Assembly: GCA_900553865.1 (NCBI GenBank)
Contig: USFC01000053.1
Span: 1 to 10,938, forward strand
Direction: 5' to 3'
Origin: an uncultured Clostridium sp.
Lineage (GTDB): Bacteria > Bacillota > Clostridia > TANB77 > CAG-508
Length of the DNA stretch: 10,938 nucleotides
Shown: one piece after another, positions 6,897 to 10,938 of the stretch
How the letters are laid out: every line of letters starts with the position of its first letter
Numbering within the stretch: the first letter of the stretch is position 1
Position numbers and translations under genes: made by a program
Notes under the pieces: generated by a model
The model's input: only the letters and a program-made list of their open reading frames with translations
The model's database searches: none
Told to the model about the DNA's origin: nothing

Positions 6897-6930
6897 GAAA
6901 AATGTCCTATTTGAGTATAGGCCATTTTTC
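6897..6930 (-). promoter_or_regulatory. Leader hairpin upstream of hamA
   Basis: GAAAAATG (6897-6904) pairs with CATTTTTC (6923-6930), then after a 1x1 mismatch CCTAT (6906-6910) pairs with ATAGG (6917-6921), leaving a six-base loop. It lies between the predicted transcription start (about 6943) and the hamA ribosome binding site. In RNA the 3' arm ends in UUUUUC. It could be an attenuator, an operator palindrome, or simply a 5' stabiliser. Confidence 0.5.
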
Positions 6931-6949
6931 TTTTGTATTTTCTTGTAAT

Positions 6950-6979
6950 ATTATACCATATTTTGCCAAACTTTGTCTA
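6950..6979 (-). promoter_or_regulatory. Predicted sigma-A promoter of hamAB
   Basis: TAGACA (6979-6974) and a perfect TATAAT (6955-6950) are 18 bases apart, with TGG before the -10 giving an extended -10. Transcription would start near 6943, about 63 bases before the hamA ATG. It is the only good promoter for hamA and hamB, which therefore form one operon. Confidence 0.65.
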
Positions 6980-7035
6980 CGGGTGTATTTTGTCACTTTA
7001 TGTCGAAATTTTTTCTTTTTTTTTGCACATTTCTA

Positions 7036-7064
7036 TTGAACATTTGTTCTTTTTATGTTATATT
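7036..7064 (+). promoter_or_regulatory. Predicted promoter of the type II methyltransferase gene
   Basis: TTGAAC (7036-7041) and TATATT (7059-7064) are 17 bases apart, with TGT before the -10 as an extended -10. A second possible pair, TTGATT (7090-7095) and TACAAT (7113-7118), would start inside the ribosome binding site and is less likely. The -35 overlaps a GAAC-N4-GTTC palindrome. Confidence 0.55.
7038..7049. promoter_or_regulatory. LexA-like operator (GAAC-N4-GTTC)
   Basis: GAACATTTGTTC has perfect 5-bp arms (GAACA/TGTTC) around TT. This is the core of the LexA box known from Bacillus subtilis and found in other Bacillota. It covers the last four bases of the methyltransferase -35, where a bound repressor would block that promoter. 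It lies about 60 bp upstream of the hamA -35, too far for simple repression of hamA. Confidence 0.4.
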
Positions 7065-7136
7065 ATTTTAAACAAAAAGGATTTAATTCTTGATTTATTT
7101 TTTGTTTTACTATACAATACTGAAGGAGGTAATTTT

Positions 7137-8019
7137 ATGTTACAATTTAATAATATTTATAATGAAGATGCAATATCAGGATTAAAACAGGTTCAAGACG
7201 AAAGTATAGACTTACTTATAGCTGATCCTCCATATTTTAAAGTTATTAATGAAAAATGGGATTATTTGTGGCGAACTGAAGATGATTATATAGAATGGTC
7301 AAAAAATTGGTTATCAGAAGCATGTAGAACATTGCGAAAAGGTGGTTCTTTTTATTTATTTGGATATTTTCGAATGTTATCTCACTTACTACCAATTTTA
7401 GAAGATTTAGGATTTGAGTTAAGGCAACAAATTGTTATAGATAAAGGTATTCAAGCAGTTTCTGGAAGAGCTACTAAAAATTATAAAATGTTTCCGAATG
7501 TAACAGAAAGTATTTTATTTCTTGTTAAAGATAGTAAACCTTTTGTAAAATCCTTTTTAAAAAATAGACAAAAGCAATTACATTTGACGTCTAAAGAAAT
7601 AAATGAATCTTTAGGAGTAAAATCTAATGGCGGAGGCATGTGGAGTATTTATACTGGAAATAATGTGTGTAAACAGCTACCTACTAAAGAACTTTGGGAT
7701 AAACTATCTAAAATTCTTGATTTTGATATTCCATATAGTGATATTCAAATGACTTTTAATGCTCAAATGGGTTTAACTGATGTATGGTCTGATATAAATT
7801 TCTATTCAGAAAAAAGAATTCATCCTACTCAAAAACCTGAATCACTAATTAATAGATTAGTTTTAGCAAGTAGTAATCCTAATGACAACGTTCTAGATCC
7901 TTTCATGCGGTAGTGCCACAACCGCGATATCTTGCAAAAAAAACAATCGTAATTTTATAGGTTTTGAAATTGATAAAAAATATTATTCAGATTCTATAAA
8001 AAGAATTCAGGAACTATGA
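7137..8019 (+). pseudogene. Type II beta-class DNA methyltransferase, frameshifted in SAM-binding motif I
   Basis: The gene encodes an N6-adenine or N4-cytosine methyltransferase with catalytic motif DPPY (residues 30-33) ahead of SAM-binding motif I, the beta-class order, and the HPTQKP segment of motif X near residue 236. ATG 7137 has AAGGAGGT seven bases before it; the longer upstream frame is promoter DNA. At 7905-7913 the sequence reads ATG-CGG-TAG, which ends the protein after DPFMR at residue 258. Deleting the C at 7908 gives DPFMGSATTAISCKKNNRNF and a frame that runs to TGA 8017-8019, 293 residues, the usual size. The lost tail carries the GxA loop and the conserved EID acidic strand, so the short product should not bind SAM well. 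Its 3' end overlaps the convergent endonuclease gene by six bases. A sequencing error is the main alternative to a true mutation. Confidence 0.88.
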
Positions 8020-8991
8020 AATAGCTTCCTGAATTTCTTTTATTCTATCTTGTATATGTTTAGGCATTTTTTCTATATAGGGTTCTATTCTCTTATAATA
8101 CATAGCATAACTTATTATATCTGCTAAATCAGCATTGCTAATACTTTTTCTCTTTTCTTGTAAATATTTTAATAATTCTCTCTTATTCTTTTTAATTGGT
8201 AAATCTATATTTAAAATTTTATAAACATCCTTTATTGTTTCAACATTTATATTAGCTGCACTATATTTTTCCAAATCATCTAATTCATCTTCTTTTTCTA
8301 AACTATTATCCAATAACCTTGTTTCTATTCTATCATCATCAAAAATAACTGCTTCATATATTTTTACTGGTTTTGTTAAATGGAATTTCAACATATGCGG
8401 CCACATATTAAATGGTGCCTTCGATTCGCTATTGGCTCTAATATTATAATAGTAATCTAACATACATAAAAAGAATCCTGGTTCATCAGTTTTTACTCTC
8501 CATATTGATGCAACAATATTTGTGTTATTGGGGTTATTTATTTCTTCAAATTCAAATAAAACAAAATAATAGTATATTGGCTCAAATGTCAATTCTAAGT
8601 CTTCCTCTCTTTTCATTGTAATCAGCCATTTAGAATCATCATTTCTTTTAATATTTTTACTCCCACAAAAAGAACATTCTTTTTCTAAACTAGAAACTAC
8701 ACTATTACATACATTACATTTTCCTAGTTGGTCTACTCTATAACAAGTCTTTATTTCTGCAAATTTAATATTGTGTCTATCACTATCATCTATTATCATA
8801 TCATATCCTCTAGCTCCTGATTTTCCTCCTGGAAATCCTGTAACAATACTAGCCAAATGTTGTCCTACATATCCCATTCGAGCCTGTGGGGTTTGTTTCG
8901 TTATTTCTGACCATTTGTTAACTTTTTTTCTCAAATCAATATATAAATCTCTTATTAACTTTTCTGATAATTCTACTTTTTCAAATTCCAC
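8014..8991 (-). CDS. Type II restriction endonuclease, MamI-like
   Basis: This is the restriction half of a type II system that cuts unmodified DNA. The 325-residue protein shows GARGYDM (D64) followed by AEIKTC (E79, K81), a PD-(D/E)xK active site, then a zinc-ribbon-like pair CNVC (92-95) and CSFC (106-109). The surrounding segments ARMGYVGQHL and GFPGGKSGARGYD, and the zinc ribbon just after the active site, remind me of the RE_MamI family, whose founder cuts GATNNNNATC; this is recognition from memory and needs a profile search. I chose GTG 8991, nine bases after GGGAGG; the longer frame upstream has no binding site. It converges with and overlaps the end of the methyltransferase gene by six bases, which supports a pair. 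The frame is intact, although the partner methyltransferase is broken. Confidence 0.85.
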   Translation of the reverse strand: MEFEKVELSEKLIRDLYIDLRKKVNKWSEITKQTPQARMGYVGQHLASIVTGFPGGKSGARGYDMIIDDSDRHNIKFAEIKTCYRVDQLGKCNVCNSVVSSLEKECSFCGSKNIKRNDDSKWLITMKREEDLELTFEPIYYYFVLFEFEEINNPNNTNIVASIWRVKTDEPGFFLCMLDYYYNIRANSESKAPFNMWPHMLKFHLTKPVKIYEAVIFDDDRIETRLLDNSLEKEDELDDLEKYSAANINVETIKDVYKILNIDLPIKKNKRELLKYLQEKRKSISNADLADIISYAMYYKRIEPYIEKMPKHIQDRIKEIQEAIS

Positions 8992-9023
8992 AATTAAAAT
9001 CCTCCCTAATATTACTTTATATA

Positions 9024-9050
9024 AGTATATCATATTTCTACAAAAAACAA
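9024..9050 (-). promoter_or_regulatory. Predicted promoter of the restriction endonuclease gene
   Basis: TATACT (9029-9024) is preceded by TGA, an extended -10, and by TTGTTT (9050-9045) at a short 15-base spacing. Transcription would start near 9017, about 26 bases before the GTG. The endonuclease thus appears to be transcribed separately from the methyltransferase. Confidence 0.45.
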
Positions 9051-9122
9051 CATATTTTTTATAATCTACTTGATATTTTGAATCTTTTAAGCTTAAATAC
9101 ACAACCAACTGGAGGTGATAAT

Positions 9123-9395
9123 ATGAATTCAAAGACTATACTATCTCTATATAATGGAGATTATTCTTGTATTGAAAGACCTATACCTAAAGATTCCAAA
9201 TATGCTAAAGCTTTGTCTAAATGTACTGACTTACAAGAGAAATTAGCTCAATTAGTGGATAAAGAAACCTTTTCGTTAATAGAAAAAGTTTTAGAATATC
9301 AAAGTGAATTATCTGCTATTGAAATGGAAGAAGTATTTACAGAAGGATTCTCTTTGGCTGTGTCTTTACTGCTGGAAGCGATTTCAAAGGAATAA
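9123..9395 (+). CDS. DUF6809-like small protein
   Basis: This is a 90-residue soluble protein with no signal peptide or membrane segment. It has a variable N-terminus, a short PIPKDSKYAKAL segment (19-30), a helix around LQEKLAQLVDKETFSLIEKV, and a helical C-terminus ending in EMEEVFTEGFSLAVSLLLEA. From memory this layout (short N-terminal strand, PxDxxY-like turn, then S-AMEMEAxFxxGFxLG-like helix) fits DUF6809, a family of unknown function common on mobile elements and prophages of clostridia; the assignment is not verified. The start is firm: a full GGAGGTGAT lies three bases before ATG 9123. A weak TTGATA/TTAAAT pair lies upstream. It is divergent from the restriction gene and is followed by a GC-rich stem and T-run. 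It may be a passenger of a lost or neighbouring element. Confidence 0.8.
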   Translation: MNSKTILSLYNGDYSCIERPIPKDSKYAKALSKCTDLQEKLAQLVDKETFSLIEKVLEYQSELSAIEMEEVFTEGFSLAVSLLLEAISKE

Positions 9396-9419
9396 TGTAC
9401 CCCCTCCCCCTCCTATTTC

Positions 9420-9505
9420 CCGAAAGTTTTTAAAGTACTCCCCTCGCCGTTCCCCCTTTTTACTTTGTAGAGATTAGAGGCGGGGGTGGTCTTTATTTTT
9501 TTCGG
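9420..9505 (+). terminator. GC-rich stem with T-run after the DUF6809-like gene
   Basis: CCGAAA (9420-9425) pairs with TTTCGG (9500-9505), TAAAG (9431-9435) with CTTTA (9491-9495), and the 12 bases at 9437-9448 pair with 9479-9490 with one mismatch and two G-T wobbles, leaving a loop of about 30 bases. On the plus strand the GC-rich helix is followed by CTTTATTTTTTT, as in an intrinsic terminator. It begins 25 bases after the gene's stop. The size and layered form are larger than a simple terminator needs. Confidence 0.5.
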
Positions 9506-9563
9506 TATGTATCTTTTATTTATATTTCAATACTTATAGATAATATCTACCGATTATCACACT

Positions 9564-9598
9564 AAAAAATAGATTAGTTATATTTCAAACTAATCTAT
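9564..9598 (-). terminator. Probable terminator of the IS110 transposase transcript
   Basis: ATAGATTAGTT (9569-9579) and AACTAATCTAT (9588-9598) are perfect complements with an eight-base loop. On the minus strand the stem runs into TTTTTT (9569-9564). It lies about 140 bases past the transposase stop, so it may belong to flanking DNA rather than to the element. Confidence 0.5.
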
Positions 9599-9738
9599 AA
9601 ATTGACTATCTAATTTTTGTCAAGTCCTTTTTTATGGATTTATTATATTATTTTTTTGTATGGCAAACAAGCGAAAACGATATATTTTTTTAAAAATTGT
9701 ATCTTTTTCACTTCTTTTATGATAAAATTAATTTATGA

Positions 9739-10938
9739 TTAGTTTTCTAAGAATTGTTTATTATTTTTGCACATAGAATATAACATTCTTAGAATTTTTG
9801 TAGAACAAGCAGTTAGGCTTTCGTAATAATGTTTGCCTTCTGCTTTTTTATTTTGGTAATAAATATATACTGGATGTTCTGGATAATTTGAAGCACCAAG
9901 TTTTACTACCATTTGGCTACAATTAAATAATATATATCGTGCATATTTGTTTCCTCTTTTTGATATTGCTCCTTTCACATTTATACTTTTTCCAGATTGT
10001 TTTATTGTTGGATCAAGTCCACAAAAAGCTATTAATTGTTTTGGACTATCAAACCTTGTTATGTCTCCTAATTCTCCAAGTATTTCTGCTGTCAATATTT
10101 CTCCAATTCCGTAAAATGAATTTATTATTTCATAATATGGAGATTTTTTTGCTGTTTCTATCATTTTATCTCTTAATTCATTTATCACATTATTATTGTT
10201 TTGTACTATTTTAGCCATATCTGAAAGATTCTTGACATCTTTATGCTCTTTATCAACTCCTGGATATGAGTTGGCTGAAGCTATTTTTATTGTTTCTGAT
10301 AATCTTTTATAGAAATTTAAATTTCTTCCATTAGTCTTGTATAAATTATTATACAATGCATCAATTTGTTTTTCTTTCACTATTTCTGCGTGTGGAAATT
10401 CATTAATAAAATTCAATGCTGTATCATCATAAATTCTTGTTGATTTAAAGATTTTTTCTAGCTCTGGAAAGCATATATTTAATAGCCTTTTATATCTATT
10501 TTTACAACTAACATTCTGTTGAAGTAAATAAAAATATTGTCTTGTCATTGCTTTTAAATTAGCATATAAATCCTTTTTAGATAACTCATGATATTCTACT
10601 TCATTTACAAAAAATAACTTTGCTAATCTGTAACAATCCTTCTTATCTGTTTTTGTTTTTCTAATAGTGTCATAATTATTTTTAGTAGTTAGACTATTGA
10701 TAACTAAAGTATTAAATCCGTTTTCTTTAAAATATCTTTCTACTGGTAAATGATATGTACCTGTTGATTCCATAAATACTGTTAGATTTTCTGGATTAAT
10801 TTCTTTTATTTCTTCTTTTGCTTTCTCAAAATCTTCTAAGTTATGTTTTATTTCTTTTGTATCAATAAGTATCTCTCCATCACTATTCATAAGCATTATC
10901 ATACTTTTATTTTTAGCAACATCTACACTTAATACTGT
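9739..10938 (-). CDS. IS110-family DEDD transposase (first residues beyond the window edge)
   Basis: This recombinase moves IS110-family elements and in studied members is guided by an element-encoded bridge RNA. The N-terminal RuvC-like DEDD domain is visible: D in LSVDVAKNKS at the window edge, E in VFMESTGTYH, and the two D of KTDKKDCYRLAKLF. The C-terminal part has the helix-hairpin-helix FYGIGEILTAEILGELG and the block AFCGLDPTIKQSGKS with KGAISKRGNKYARY, where the family's catalytic serine lies. The frame continues without a stop to 10938, so the ATG at 10902 is internal: it would cut off the first catalytic aspartate. About 400 residues are visible, close to full length. The frame is undamaged. 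The upstream non-coding end, where most IS110-group members keep the bridge RNA, is not in the window. Confidence 0.95.
   Translation of the reverse strand, partial: TVLSVDVAKNKSMIMLMNSDGEILIDTKEIKHNLEDFEKAKEEIKEINPENLTVFMESTGTYHLPVERYFKENGFNTLVINSLTTKNNYDTIRKTKTDKKDCYRLAKLFFVNEVEYHELSKKDLYANLKAMTRQYFYLLQQNVSCKNRYKRLLNICFPELEKIFKSTRIYDDTALNFINEFPHAEIVKEKQIDALYNNLYKTNGRNLNFYKRLSETIKIASANSYPGVDKEHKDVKNLSDMAKIVQNNNNVINELRDKMIETAKKSPYYEIINSFYGIGEILTAEILGELGDITRFDSPKQLIAFCGLDPTIKQSGKSINVKGAISKRGNKYARYILFNCSQMVVKLGASNYPEHPVYIYYQNKKAEGKHYYESLTACSTKILRMLYSMCKNNKQFLEN
9739..10938 (-). mobile_element. IS110-family insertion sequence, visible part only
   Basis: The element is shown by its transposase gene; its left end lies outside the window and its right end somewhere left of 9739. 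IS110-group members have no clear terminal inverted repeats, so no boundary can be drawn from sequence alone. It marks the right side of the defence cluster. Confidence 0.7.

Larger units (their letters stand above)
9396..9738. other. Non-coding stretch between the DUF6809-like gene and the IS110 transposase
   Basis: No open frame here has a ribosome binding site. The first 110 bases are unlike the rest of the window: C-rich runs (9400-9412 and about 9453-9457) and a G-run (9481-9486) that fold together. Next come a direct repeat TTATATTTCAA (9520-9530 and 9578-9588) and an 11-bp inverted repeat (9569-9598). TTGAC/GTCAA (9602-9606 with 9619-9623) follows, then A/T homopolymer runs up to the transposase stop. 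The right end of the IS110 element should lie somewhere in 9506-9738, but I cannot place it. Confidence 0.5.

Noticed and set aside
6933..7136. A 68-codon N-terminal extension of the methyltransferase
   Set aside because: It runs through both divergent promoters and is hydrophobic by base composition (T-rich). AAGGAGGT marks ATG 7137 as the start.
7936..7943. A8 tract in the methyltransferase as a phase-variation switch
   Set aside because: The TAG at 7911-7913 comes before the tract, so slippage there cannot restore the frame.
5969..8019. hamA, hamB and the type II genes as one combined new system
   Set aside because: hamAB is a known two-gene system with its own promoter and terminator, and the methyltransferase and endonuclease form a conventional convergent pair. 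Only the shared divergent control region links them.
8992..9132. A longer N-terminus for the restriction endonuclease up to 9132
   Set aside because: That stretch holds the endonuclease promoter and overlaps the ribosome binding site of the divergent gene. GGGAGG before GTG 8991 fits better.
9397..9490. The C-rich and G-rich runs as a CRISPR array or tandem repeat
   Set aside because: There are no regularly spaced repeats; the runs are complementary parts of one fold.
9594..9624. TTGACA-18-TATAGA on the minus strand as a promoter between the IS110 transposase and the DUF6809-like gene
   Set aside because: The match is fair, but it would transcribe through a likely terminator and antisense to a real gene, with no gene of its own to drive. 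It may be part of the TTGAC/GTCAA stem instead.

Overview
The window is very AT-rich DNA with strong GGAGG-type ribosome binding sites, extended -10 (TGnTATAAT) promoters and the standard genetic code (TGA, TAG and TAA all serve as stops). This points to a low-GC Bacillota, most likely a clostridial lineage. The genus cannot be fixed from the sequence alone. No tRNA, rRNA, CRISPR array or housekeeping gene is visible. The content is a defence island interleaved with mobile elements.

Layout from left to right. (1) Positions 1-2442, minus strand: a type I restriction-modification locus. It has hsdS (cut by the window edge), hsdM, and upstream of hsdM a small gene for an unrecognised protein that looks like an internally duplicated winged helix. 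hsdR is not in the window. (2) Positions 2443-3394: a stretch rich in hairpins, then a complete IS200-type element carrying only tnpA, bounded by two nearly identical CCACGGGT-nnn-ACCCGTGG hairpins. (3) Positions 3395-6979, minus strand: a two-gene Hachiman antiphage system, hamA (DUF1837 nuclease) and hamB (SF2 helicase), with its own promoter, a leader hairpin and a terminator stem. hamB has no ATG, GTG or TTG start in its upstream 75 codons; the best start is an AUA codon five bases after GGAG. (4) Positions 7036-8991: a convergent type II restriction-modification pair. The beta-class N6/N4 methyltransferase gene (plus strand) is frameshifted by one extra C inside its SAM-binding motif, while the restriction endonuclease gene (minus strand, MamI-like) looks intact. 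(5) Positions 9123-9395: a small DUF6809-like gene, followed by a GC-rich stem and T-run. (6) Positions 9739-10938, minus strand: an IS110-family (DEDD) transposase whose first residues lie beyond the window.

How the parts work together. Type I RM, type II RM and Hachiman give layered defence: modification-dependent restriction first, then a helicase-triggered nuclease that acts when DNA damage or phage replication intermediates are sensed. hamA and the type II methyltransferase are divergent and share a 256-bp control region. The -35 of the methyltransferase promoter overlaps a GAAC-N4-GTTC box resembling the Gram-positive LexA operator.

The points that most deserve a second look are the AUA start of hamB, the combination of an intact restriction gene with a broken partner methyltransferase, the LexA-like box, a candidate 110-nt structured RNA at 2471-2581, and a perfect 12-bp complementarity between the two untranslated ends of the IS200 transposase gene. 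I did not find a complete system that is clearly new to science; the novelty is in regulation and gene state.
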